Origin: Psychrobacter sanguinis
Lineage (GTDB): Bacteria > Pseudomonadota > Gammaproteobacteria > Pseudomonadales > Moraxellaceae
Direction: 5' to 3'
NCBI RefSeq assembly: GCF_020736705.1
Contig: NZ_CP085990.1
Span: 744,001-808,000 of the forward strand
DNA: 64,000 nucleotides
Each line of letters opens with the position of its first letter. The first letter of the stretch is position 1. The position numbers were made by a program, and so were the translations under genes. Shown in pieces: positions 18,850 to 26,772 of the stretch. The notes under the pieces are model-generated. The model had not been told where the DNA came from and searched no databases. It saw nothing but the letters and a program-made list of their open reading frames with translations.

Positions 18850-20064
18850 CTATGCAATTTTGACACTGGTCATAATCGCGCGAACTTGGCAGGGTGTTAT
18901 GTGATTGGCTACTGTCACATCATTTGGCTTATCGATTAAGCCTAGCCAATAAGCAAACCCAATCTGAGTCAAGTCTACTCCGCTATGATTGGTATAGCCA
19001 ATGCCCCCTGAAGGTCGAGAATTGATTTCCAGTACGCAATGTTGTCCTTCACTATTCTCCTTGGTTTGTACGCTGACAATGCCATCACAATCAAATGCTC
19101 GTATTAAAGGTATGACCACTTCCATCACTTCTTTATCATAGCCAATATGCTGCACTTTACCCACTTTATATCGCGTTATGGCAGCTAAGACCTCGCCTTT
19201 CTCGCAGACGACATCAATAGAATACTCTCGGCCGCTCAGATAGGGCATTAGCAGCATCGGAATAGGTTTTTCTTTTACCATCAGACTGTGTTCATAGGCT
19301 GAGATGAATTGAGCCGTTGTTATTTTTCGATCATCGGTCAAATACAAATGCTCGAAACTATCGTAGCACTCATCGCTACTTTTACCGGTATCTAGACGCC
19401 AAAATCCTTGAGCAAAAATACCCGTTACCGGTTTGACGCACAAGGGCTGATGATCATGCTCTGCTAATAGCGCTTTAAGCTCTTGTAGGCTATCGAACCT
19501 CCACCCCTTTGCGACTGGAATATTAGAGGCCTCACAGTGCTTAATAAAAGCAAACTTGTCATCAATTTTATTGAGCATATCCGTAGAAGTGGACCCCGTT
19601 AATAACCTAATGCCTGCTTGCTCAAATTGAGTTCGGTGCAATTCGTAATCAATGCTGTTACGGCCAGTTAGCAATACTTTTGTCTGATGTTCAATGGCCT
19701 GCTCTAACACAAACTGCCAACGTGACATGATTTGCGTCCCATCGGTCTCTGCTACCAAAGACGGTTGCGCGGAGGTAGCGCCTTTAGTAATGTGTGGTTC
19801 GGTAAACGACTTATCAGCCATCTCTAAAATTTCTGGACGATGAAAACGGTGTGACGCCAGAATTCTAAAAGCAGTACCTGACACACTTTCTTCGACCAGA
19901 CCACCCTGTTCTGGGTTGCTTACGACGTCTAAATCGCTATAAACATCTAAATTTAAGGCGACTTTTTTTCTCAAATTCTGCAAGGATTCAAGCATATCGC
20001 GTTGGCTAGATTGCCCTTCTGCAAGCCAGACACTAGGACACAAACTCAAGAGCTGTTTAGTCAT
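18850..20064 (-). CDS. ATP-grasp ligase-like protein of the Ter module
   Basis: A 404-residue ATP-grasp enzyme from the start I choose. These enzymes join a carboxylate to an amine or similar nucleophile through an acyl-phosphate. HQPLCVKPVTGIFAQGFWRL contains the ATP-binding Lys and flexible loop, and GREYSIDVVCEKGEVL and VLEINSRPSGGIGY are the later ATP/metal-binding segments (Glu-x-Asn and Arg). The frame opens at 20097, but ATG at 20064 has AAAGG about seven bases upstream and begins a typical MTKQLLSLC fold start. It is the first gene of the minus-strand Ter enzyme module and diverges from terA across a 299-base region. The IS lies downstream, between it and its presumed partner PRTase. 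Confidence 0.87.
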   Translation of the reverse strand: MTKQLLSLCPSVWLAEGQSSQRDMLESLQNLRKKVALNLDVYSDLDVVSNPEQGGLVEESVSGTAFRILASHRFHRPEILEMADKSFTEPHITKGATSAQPSLVAETDGTQIMSRWQFVLEQAIEHQTKVLLTGRNSIDYELHRTQFEQAGIRLLTGSTSTDMLNKIDDKFAFIKHCEASNIPVAKGWRFDSLQELKALLAEHDHQPLCVKPVTGIFAQGFWRLDTGKSSDECYDSFEHLYLTDDRKITTAQFISAYEHSLMVKEKPIPMLLMPYLSGREYSIDVVCEKGEVLAAITRYKVGKVQHIGYDKEVMEVVIPLIRAFDCDGIVSVQTKENSEGQHCVLEINSRPSGGIGYTNHSGVDLTQIGFAYWLGLIDKPNDVTVANHITPCQVRAIMTSVKIA

Positions 20065-20363
20065 TATAAAACCTTTATGAATTAGCAAACATATCAATAA
20101 AGTCTGATGCCTTTATTGATGGTAATAGTCCTTTATTATAGGTACATTTTGAGGTTAATGATTTCTTTTTTTGATGACTAATGACCACCTTAAAACAAAC
20201 CTAATTTATTATATTTACTTGTCCTACATAAAATATGTTATAAATATTTAAAATATAAAATTGTGAGATTACAGCCAGTTTTTGAAAGTTAATTTCTTTA
20301 ATTAAAATTACAAACACTACTTTACTCTATTTAAAATCTACCCCCGTTATAAGCGAGAGTTTC

Positions 20364-21620
20364 ATGAGCCAATATTTAATTGCAGGTGCCAACGCCCCTA
20401 TCCCAACAGATACCATAACCGTTCGTATCAGTAGTGACCATCCTATTGATTGTGCCGCTTATCGACTTGCCAGCTCAGGCAAAGTTCGAGGAGATGGTGA
20501 TATGGTTTTTTATGGTCAAACACAGAGTGATGATGGTCATGTGCTTTTTAGAGGCCATGATACAGATGGCTTTTTTGACATTCAGCTCATGCAACAGCCT
20601 TCTGAAATAGAAAAGATAGCACTGGCATTTTCTAGTGACAAAACATTGGCACAAGTGGGTAATGTATCGGTTCAAGTGATTCAGAATAATTCGATATTGC
20701 TTAACTGCCAAATTGAGGCCAACAATCGTACTGAAAAGGCGGTAATAGTCGCAGAGTGTTACCGCCGTCAAGGGGCATGGAAATTTCGATTTATTTCTCA
20801 AGGATTCGATGGCGGTTTAAAGCCTTTGTCTGAACACTTTGGGGTAGAGATTGCAGACACACCCACTCCGAGCAGCTCGCCAAGTAGCCAATCAACTAGT
20901 ACGCCACCTGCTACAAACAATCACTTTAATAGCAATAACCATAACAACAATGCAGCCTCTAACTCAAATACCCCTACCCGAGCCAATTCCTCTATTAATC
21001 TATCCAAAATCAGCTTAACCAAATCACAGTCGAGCATTAATCTTAAGAAGCAAGACAGCTTTGGCAAGATGTCAATTAACCTAGATTGGAATAAAAACCC
21101 CAATAAATCAGAGGCCCCTAAAAAAGGCTTACTCAAAGATTTGTTCGCTTCTAGGTCTAAAGCGATTGATTTAGACTTGGGCGCTTTGGTAGTACTGAAA
21201 AATGGCAATAAAGAATTAATTCAAGCATTAGGGGAAAGATTTGGTCATTTACAACAGTCCCCCTACGTTAAATTACGTGGTGATGACCGTACTGGCGAGG
21301 TTGCTGGCGGCGAATGGCTAGACATTAATGGTGATGAATGGTCTCGTATCGAGGAGATTTATATTTTTGCCTATATCTACTCAGGCGTACCAAACTGGGG
21401 GCAAACAGATGGCGTAGTTACCCTGCATGTACCTCAACAGCCACCTATTGAGACTCGACTCACTGAAGGTGAAAGTAACCTAGGCATGTGTGCCATCGCC
21501 CGACTGGTCAATCAGAACGGCAGTATTAATGTGGAACGTATTAATCGCTACTTTAAAGGGCATCAAGAAATGGACAAAGCTTTCGGCTGGGGACTTAAAT
21601 GGAGAACAGCTACTAAATAG
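20364..21620 (+). CDS. terA: TerA, two-domain TerD-superfamily protein
   Basis: A 418-residue cytoplasmic protein with two TerD-like beta-sandwich domains. The first (about 1-165) ends with the conserved AECYRRQGAWKFRFISQGF and GGLKPL segment. The second (about 270-418) starts at IDLDLGALVVLKNG and has GDDRTGEVAGGEW. Between them is a roughly 100-residue Ser/Asn/Thr-rich linker, probably disordered. This matches TerA of tellurite-resistance and stress clusters. The related single-domain proteins bind calcium; here only part of the acidic ligand set is kept. It is the only plus-strand gene of the Ter island and diverges from the ATP-grasp gene. GCGAGAG upstream of the ATG is a modest ribosome-binding site. 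Confidence 0.88.
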   Translation: MSQYLIAGANAPIPTDTITVRISSDHPIDCAAYRLASSGKVRGDGDMVFYGQTQSDDGHVLFRGHDTDGFFDIQLMQQPSEIEKIALAFSSDKTLAQVGNVSVQVIQNNSILLNCQIEANNRTEKAVIVAECYRRQGAWKFRFISQGFDGGLKPLSEHFGVEIADTPTPSSSPSSQSTSTPPATNNHFNSNNHNNNAASNSNTPTRANSSINLSKISLTKSQSSINLKKQDSFGKMSINLDWNKNPNKSEAPKKGLLKDLFASRSKAIDLDLGALVVLKNGNKELIQALGERFGHLQQSPYVKLRGDDRTGEVAGGEWLDINGDEWSRIEEIYIFAYIYSGVPNWGQTDGVVTLHVPQQPPIETRLTEGESNLGMCAIARLVNQNGSINVERINRYFKGHQEMDKAFGWGLKWRTATK

Positions 21621-21641
21621 TGATTGCCTAAATCAATGTAA

Positions 21642-21685
21642 ACACATAAAAAAACGCTGAATTTCTTCAGCGTTTTTTTATGTGT
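21642..21685. terminator. Bidirectional terminator with a perfect 20-bp stem
   Basis: Two perfectly complementary 20-base arms around TTTC, with the core ACGCTGAA/TTCAGCGT flanked by A and T tracts. It lies between convergent terA and terZ and serves both strands. Confidence 0.92.
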
Positions 21686-21757
21686 CATCTTTTTTTTCAA
21701 GTGTACCGCTATTTGTTTGATAGGGCTTATAACGATAGGACTACTATCAACACCATG

Positions 21758-22369
21758 CTAAGCGTGCGGGATAATAGCAGGCATTAAGTCGTTAAAAGTA
21801 CGACCTGAAGCAATCTCACCAATGGCATGCATTTTCCACTCACCATTATGACGATATACTTTGGCCATAATCATCGCAGTATGATTGCCTTGAGAAGATA
21901 AGTTATAACGGGCAACTTCCTCGTTGTTACTGGCATTTATGATACGACAAAATGCATTTTCAACATTTGCAAATGTCTGACCAGTAAAGCTATTAACGGT
22001 AAAGACCATCGACTGTACGCTAGCAGGTACTCGCGACAAATCTACGTTAATCACTTCATCATCACCATCGCCTGCACCCGTGCGATTATCACCAGTGTGC
22101 AAAATACTGCCATCTTTAGACTTTAATTGATTAAACCAAATAGCATCAACAGGCTGCTTGTTGGCATCAAAAAGAATACATGAGGCATCTAAATCAATAC
22201 TATCGTTGCTACTTCCGCCACCACCAAAAAGACCGCCTAAAAAGCCACCTTTTTTGGCCGTTCCAGACTGAGCCACGTCCCAACCTAGTCCCATTTTCAT
22301 CTGGGTTAGTGTGCCACCTGCCTCTTTGCTTAGCGATATTTTCTGTCCTTTTTGTAAATTAACTGCCAT
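21758..22369 (-). CDS. terZ: TerZ-like TerD-family calcium-binding protein
   Basis: A 203-residue single-domain TerD-superfamily protein. IDLDASCILFDANKQPVDAIWF and [21 protein letters not shown] are the conserved acidic calcium-site segments. A Gly-rich insert (KKGGFLGGLFGGGGSS) between the first two strands, the FTVNSFTGQTFANVENAFCRI stretch and the RTFNDLMP tail resemble TerZ rather than TerD/E. AAAGGAAAATATC before the ATG is a good ribosome-binding site. It is transcribed toward terA and ends at the shared 44-base terminator. The 363-base AT-rich spacer upstream suggests it is expressed from its own promoter. Confidence 0.88.
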   Translation of the reverse strand: MAVNLQKGQKISLSKEAGGTLTQMKMGLGWDVAQSGTAKKGGFLGGLFGGGGSSNDSIDLDASCILFDANKQPVDAIWFNQLKSKDGSILHTGDNRTGAGDGDDEVINVDLSRVPASVQSMVFTVNSFTGQTFANVENAFCRIINASNNEEVARYNLSSQGNHTAMIMAKVYRHNGEWKMHAIGEIASGRTFNDLMPAIIPHA

Positions 22370-22732
22370 GATATTTTCCTTTATGATTATTTATAAGTTA
22401 TTAAAATATAACGAGATATTAGAATAAATCGCTATTAAAATGTTTAGTAATTAAATGACTAGTACTAAAATGCTTAATATTATAATAATTGATATTAAAA
22501 TTATTTAGTATTTAACAAAAAGCTTCGAACTCTACTTGCTACTTGCTTAAAGGCTTGAGTTAGCTGCAAGCCATTCGTGACCTTAAGGTCTTTAGCAGCC
22601 GTTTTGAATTTACCAAGTGGCCTATTCCATAGAGCAAATGTTATAGATTGGCGTCTATACATCAGATTGTAGGCGTTACAAACTCATTGCTAAAGCCAAC
22701 TACTAAAGCTCTCTCACTGTTAAAGCCAACTA
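22370..22732. repeat. AT-rich spacer with two kinds of degenerate repeats
   Basis: 363 bases between terZ and the AIM24 gene. ATTAAAATGTTTAGTA-like words recur near 22435, 22466 and 22494. A 30-bp unit containing TAAAGCCAACTACTAAAG occurs twice, at 22685-22714 and 22715-22744; the second copy runs into the end of the AIM24 gene. No gene seen. Confidence 0.55.
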
Positions 22733-23485
22733 TTAAAGAATGTTATCTAAAAAACCACCGCCGCCACCGCGACCGCCAGAATTAGTGCCTAAAATACTTT
22801 GAATCCACCCTTGGTAGTTGGCACGGTTTCGAGAACAGATAATAACCTTACCTTGACCAGAGAAGTTCAATACCATCCCCTCGCCACTGGTCACCGAGTT
22901 TATGATATTACTCATAAATCCTTTTTTCTTACTAGTAGACAAAGACAGTTTGTAATCTAGACTTGAATCCCAGCAAACCACATGCCCATTATCAATCACG
23001 ACATCATTGCCTGGCTCTACGTCGATCTCAAATAATGACCCAAAACCCGATACCACTAGTTGGCCTACACCTTGAGTCTTCATAATGATGAAACCACCAG
23101 TGTCACCAAATACTGCGCCGCCAAGATTACGCTGTATTTCAGCTTTGACTTCAACACTTTTTTGAGCAGCAACAAAAGCACCATCACTAAGATTATACTG
23201 TTTATCACCTACCTCAATAATCTGCATATCGCCATCAAGGGTAGGCGCAAGAAGGCAATCACCCTCACCATTTGTCGCGATAATTTCTTGTTGAAATAAT
23301 GACTCATCACTGGCAAAGCGACGGGCTAAAGACTGCATGATGCCCCCTTGCAGCTTTCCCTTAAGCTCTAAATTCTGCTCCATCATAACCATGGCATTGG
23401 CTTCACAATAGATAGAATCACCCTGTTTTAAATTACAATGTAAAAAAGGCTCGATAGTACCGATTAAGCTAAATGTCGCCGCCAT
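22733..23485 (-). CDS. AIM24 / TIGR00266 family protein
   Basis: A 250-residue beta-rich protein of the AIM24 (TIGR00266) family, whose members often accompany TerD proteins and whose biochemical role is unknown. Family landmarks visible: GDSIYCEANAMVMME near the N-terminus, GTIEP at the start, FGDTGGFIIMKTQGVGQLVVSGFG in the middle, and GEGMVLNFSGQGKVIICSRN before the C-terminus. The tail is Gly-rich (GGRGGGGGFLDNIL). GAGGA about eight bases before the ATG is a strong ribosome-binding site. It sits between terE and terZ on the same strand. A Ter-linked envelope or membrane-surface role is often suggested, but nothing in the sequence proves it. Confidence 0.87.
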   Translation of the reverse strand: MAATFSLIGTIEPFLHCNLKQGDSIYCEANAMVMMEQNLELKGKLQGGIMQSLARRFASDESLFQQEIIATNGEGDCLLAPTLDGDMQIIEVGDKQYNLSDGAFVAAQKSVEVKAEIQRNLGGAVFGDTGGFIIMKTQGVGQLVVSGFGSLFEIDVEPGNDVVIDNGHVVCWDSSLDYKLSLSTSKKKGFMSNIINSVTSGEGMVLNFSGQGKVIICSRNRANYQGWIQSILGTNSGGRGGGGGFLDNIL

Positions 23486-23573
23486 GGCTAAAATTCCTCA
23501 GAAAAGCTGTATGTAAGTGGCAAGAAAAAAAGAAAGAAGTGAATCCAAATAAACAGACAGATCTATGCGGTTA

Positions 23574-23604
23574 AAACCAACCTTAAATACTTTAAAGTTG
23601 GTTT
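23574..23604 (-). terminator. Probable terminator after terE
   Basis: AAACCAAC and GTTGGTTT form the stem, with further TTAAA/TTTAA pairing. A short T-run follows on the minus strand, between terE and the AIM24 gene. Confidence 0.55.
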
Positions 23605-23674
23605 ATTGGCATAAATAAAGACGAGAAGTTATGAGTAACTAACTAAATCAAGTAACTCAAAGAACTATGAAATA

Positions 23675-24250
23675 CTAAACAGCAACGCCATAAGACGCAG
23701 CTAATGGACCTAATCCACCGCTAAAGCCTTGACCAACGGCACGGAATTTCCACTCGCCATTGTGGCGATAAATTTCGCCAAATATCATGGCTGTTTCAGT
23801 GCTGCTGTCTTCTGACAAGTCATAACGAGCAATTTCAGTATTGCCATTGTCATTCACCACGCGAATGAAAGCATCTGCAACTTGTCCAAAGTTCTGGTTA
23901 CGGGCTTGACCTTCATAAATAATCGCACATACCGCAATTTTAGTCACATCACTTGGTACGTTGGCTAGGTTAACTTTGATAGCCTCATCATCACCGTCAC
24001 CTTCACCAGTACGGTTATCACCTGTATGCTCTACAGAACCGTCTGATGATTTTAAGTTGTTAAAAAATATGAAATCTTGATCATTGCGGACTTTGCCTGC
24101 GTCATTCAGTAAAAAAGCAATGGCATCTAAATCGAAATCTTGTCCATCTGTTGCACGAGGCTCCCAACCAAGACCGATGGTCATCTGAGTAAGACCAGGG
24201 GCTTCTTTAGACAAATTTACATTACCACCTTTTGTTAAGCTAATAGCCAT
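23675..24250 (-). CDS. terE: TerE-like TerD-family calcium-binding protein
   Basis: A 191-residue TerD-superfamily protein. GQDFDLDAIAFLLND and [21 protein letters not shown] contain the conserved Asp/Glu cluster that binds calcium. [27 protein letters not shown] is the diagnostic C-terminal segment. The ending QGFSGGLGPLAASYGV is closer to TerE than to TerD, so I name it terE with moderate certainty. AAGGAATAAAAGTC precedes the ATG. It lies on the minus strand between the DUF475 gene and the AIM24 gene, each separated by a hairpin, which suggests individual transcription units. Confidence 0.87.
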   Translation of the reverse strand: MAISLTKGGNVNLSKEAPGLTQMTIGLGWEPRATDGQDFDLDAIAFLLNDAGKVRNDQDFIFFNNLKSSDGSVEHTGDNRTGEGDGDDEAIKVNLANVPSDVTKIAVCAIIYEGQARNQNFGQVADAFIRVVNDNGNTEIARYDLSEDSSTETAMIFGEIYRHNGEWKFRAVGQGFSGGLGPLAASYGVAV

Positions 24251-24571
24251 GACTTTTATTCCTTTTTAAGTTAAATAGTTAAGTTTAATAACCAGGTTAA
24301 ATGATTAGATTAAACAAATTTCTTATCTTTTTATTGTTAAATTAATGGTTTGTATTTACCTATTGAAGCGTCAATACAAAATTAATAAGATGCTTACTTT
24401 CAGCGTTACGTTGTTCTAAAAATAAAAAAACGTGAGCCGAAACCCACGTTAACTATACTAATCCAATAGTAAATAAGCAAGGCTGTTTTGAGCCATAAAC
24501 TTAGGGTATTGGTTGTTGATTAGTTGGTTAATGTTAGCGATAAATAACGCTAATATTTCCCTTCTTTGTTT
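24251..24571. other. Spacer upstream of terE
   Basis: 321 AT-rich bases that must hold the terE promoter and the terminator of the DUF475 gene. No gene seen. Confidence 0.5.
24421..24450 (-). terminator. Terminator after the DUF475 gene
   Basis: On the minus strand AACGTGGG and its partner TCACGTT (one mismatch) close a loop and are followed by seven T and then ATTTTT. Confidence 0.7.
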
Positions 24572-25627
24572 CTATGCATGGTCTTTACGATATTTCAAAG
24601 ACCCTAAGATTGCTAAACCGATAAAGGCAATACCTATTAGCCCTGTCACCAGTTCAGGCACATGGAACTTCATAGACAGTAGCATGATTATAGCCAAAGC
24701 ACCAATCGCATAGTGCGCGCCGTGTTCAAGATAAATAAACTCGTCTAACGTACCTTTGTCTACTAAATAAATGGTCATAGAACGAACAAACATCGCACCG
24801 ATAGCAAGACCAAGCATAATGATAATAACATCATTGGTAATGGCAAAAGCACCAATAACCCCATCGAAACTAAAAGAGGCATCAAGTACTTCAAGATATA
24901 AGAATCCCGCTATACCGCCTTTCATAACTGCGCTACCGACTGCTGCCCCACCAGACTTCTCGAGCGATTCTTCTGCTTCTTCTAGGTCTCCTTCTAGCAA
25001 TCCGGACACAACTTGTACACCTAGATAAACAATAATTCCCCACACGCCTGCCATTAACACAGCCGAAGTTTGTGCTTCATTTACCCAAGTTAATGACAGC
25101 ATTAAAATAGCCAATGCCACAAACACACTCATAGCATCTACTTCGCCAAATTTAGCAAGACGGCGTTCTAACCAGCTAAACCAATGCACTTCTTTATCGT
25201 CAAACAGGAAGTTCAAAAAGACCAATAATAAGAACATACCACCAAAGGCTGAAATTTCAGCATGATGAGCCATTAACTTAGCAGAGTATTCAGTCGGGTT
25301 ATTTAAGGCCAAATCAATAACCTCTCTCATACCCATATCGGCAGTAACTGCCACAATAACAATGGGGAAAATCAATCGCATACCAAACACGGCGATCAAG
25401 ATACCAACGGTCAGGAATATCATTTTCCAAAACTTATCCCAGTGTTTTAATACTGAGGCATTAACCACGGCGTTATCAAAAGATAAAGATATCTCCATGA
25501 CTGCTAAAATTGCAGTGATAGACAGCGCACTGATTAGGCCAGTCATTCCATTTAACGAATAACCCCACCATGCGGCAACCATTAAAGCAATGGCTGTAAA
25601 AACAAAATCGAAATAAAAATGTCTCAT
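24572..25627 (-). CDS. DUF475 (TerC-like) integral membrane protein
   Basis: A 351-residue inner-membrane protein from the chosen start, with about nine hydrophobic helices. It belongs to the DUF475 branch of the TerC/LysE-like superfamily. LAVMEISLSFDNAVVNASVL and LEVLDASFSFDGVIGAFAIT carry the paired SxDNA/SFDGV motifs with buried Asp residues, which suggest metal-ion handling. The frame opens at 25669, but ATG at 25627 is preceded by AAGG seven bases away, and the skipped 14 residues are not hydrophobic-protein-like. Located between terD and terE, consistent with Ter clusters that pair a TerC-type transporter with TerD proteins. Confidence 0.88.
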   Translation of the reverse strand: MRHFYFDFVFTAIALMVAAWWGYSLNGMTGLISALSITAILAVMEISLSFDNAVVNASVLKHWDKFWKMIFLTVGILIAVFGMRLIFPIVIVAVTADMGMREVIDLALNNPTEYSAKLMAHHAEISAFGGMFLLLVFLNFLFDDKEVHWFSWLERRLAKFGEVDAMSVFVALAILMLSLTWVNEAQTSAVLMAGVWGIIVYLGVQVVSGLLEGDLEEAEESLEKSGGAAVGSAVMKGGIAGFLYLEVLDASFSFDGVIGAFAITNDVIIIMLGLAIGAMFVRSMTIYLVDKGTLDEFIYLEHGAHYAIGALAIIMLLSMKFHVPELVTGLIGIAFIGLAILGSLKYRKDHA

Positions 25628-25731
25628 TACGTACCTTATTGACATACTTAGTCTAACTGGCATAAGCACATTAAGAATGCCGAAAATCCAAAGTTTTCTT
25701 AAGTAATATCAATTAAAAAAGTGATTAATAA

Positions 25732-25759
25732 AAAAAGTGGTTAATAGTAACCACTTTTT
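25732..25759 (-). terminator. Terminator after terD
   Basis: AAAAAGTGGTTA and TAACCACTTTTT form a perfect 12-bp stem around ATAG, between terD and the DUF475 gene. Confidence 0.8.
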
Positions 25760-25810
25760 CATTGTCGTACCTATATTATATTTGTATTGATAACCAGAGG
25801 ATTAAAAGCC

Positions 25811-25877
25811 CTTGTTATCTTTTATAACCTGCTATCTTTTATAACTTATTGTCTTTTATAACTTGTTGTTTTTATAA
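25811..25877. repeat. 17-bp tandem repeat, nearly four units
   Basis: The unit ends TCTTTTATAAC and recurs at 25811-25828, 25829-25845, 25846-25862 and 25863-25877. The last copy reaches just before the terD stop codon. AT-rich and non-coding. Confidence 0.75.
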
Positions 25878-25884
25878 AAAGAAA

Positions 25885-26460
25885 CTAGATTTGAACACCA
25901 TACTGATGGCACATTGCCTGTAGGCCGCCCGAATAACCTTGACCCACTGCTCGGAATTTCCACTCGCTATTGTGACGATACACTTCGCCAAATACCATAG
26001 CAGTTTCAACTGAGTAATCTTCTGCCAAATCAAATCTGACCACTTCAACCCCAGTTTCTTCATTTACCACGCGTATAAAGGCATTGGCAACTTGACCAAA
26101 GTTTTGATTGCGCTGCTGAGCATCATGAATCGTCACTGTTACCACTACTTTATCAACATCAGCAGGCAATTGAGATAAATTCACTTTAATGACTTCATCA
26201 TCACCATCGCCTTCACCAGTACGGTTGTCGCCGGTATGCTCAACAGCACCATTGTCGGACTTTAGTTGATTATAAAAAATAAAATCGTGATCACCTCGAA
26301 CTTTACCCATGCTATTCACTAAGAATACACTAGCATCCAAGTCAAAGTCTGTACCAGATGTTGCTCGTTCATCCCAGCCTAAGCCAATCAAAAGTTTATT
26401 AAGGTTTGGGTCCGTCTTAGTTAGCGATAAGTTACCGCCCTTACTTAATGATAAAGCCAT
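25885..26460 (-). CDS. terD: TerD, calcium-binding stress protein
   Basis: A 191-residue TerD-superfamily protein, the founder type of the family. [14 protein letters not shown] and [21 protein letters not shown] are the calcium-ligand segments. [18 protein letters not shown] and the ending [18 protein letters not shown] are TerD-like rather than TerE-like. AGGA eight bases before the ATG is a good ribosome-binding site. It is the outermost gene of the Ter island on this side, preceded by a 312-base spacer with the tpsB terminator and followed by its own hairpin. Known TerD proteins act in tellurite, colicin and phage resistance; the direct mechanism is not settled. Confidence 0.89.
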   Translation of the reverse strand: MALSLSKGGNLSLTKTDPNLNKLLIGLGWDERATSGTDFDLDASVFLVNSMGKVRGDHDFIFYNQLKSDNGAVEHTGDNRTGEGDGDDEVIKVNLSQLPADVDKVVVTVTIHDAQQRNQNFGQVANAFIRVVNEETGVEVVRFDLAEDYSVETAMVFGEVYRHNSEWKFRAVGQGYSGGLQAMCHQYGVQI

Positions 26461-26772
26461 GATATTATTCCTAATTTTAAATGATTGTGAAATTAGCTTA
26501 TTATTTAAGCTTTAATTTATTTTAGACAAGCTCTGACTCTTTTACCATAGATTGCCATTGAACTCAAAGTAAAGCTACCAATTATATAAAGAAAATATAA
26601 AAAGACTATGCATCCCCTTTAGTCATGGTTTTGGTTGTCGTTTTTGATACTCAAGTGCGACCCCACTCATGTCCAATTCATAGAATTTAGCGGATAAACT
26701 GATTAAAAAGGAACCTGCTATAAGCTGTCCCTTTTTTTGTATAAATTGTGCCGATAACCTTTTATTTAAGCA
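26461..26772. other. Spacer between terD and tpsB
   Basis: 312 AT-rich bases. They include the tpsB terminator at 26705-26738 and presumably the terD promoter. No gene seen. Confidence 0.5.
26705..26738 (-). terminator. Terminator after tpsB
   Basis: AAAAAGGAAC and GTCCCTTTTT pair with one mismatch around a 13-14-base loop, with T-runs on both strands. Confidence 0.65.

Noticed and set aside
18709..18939. 76-codon plus-strand open frame at the right end of the IS
   Set aside because: Starts inside the IS end and runs across the target duplication and a tandem repeat; an accident of the insertion.
25811..25877. A CRISPR-like array
   Set aside because: Units are contiguous with no spacers and no cas genes are in the window.
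12041..26460. The whole Ter island as a recently acquired genomic island
   Set aside because: No integrase, tRNA-end repeat or sharp base-composition change is visible; only the IS is clearly mobile.
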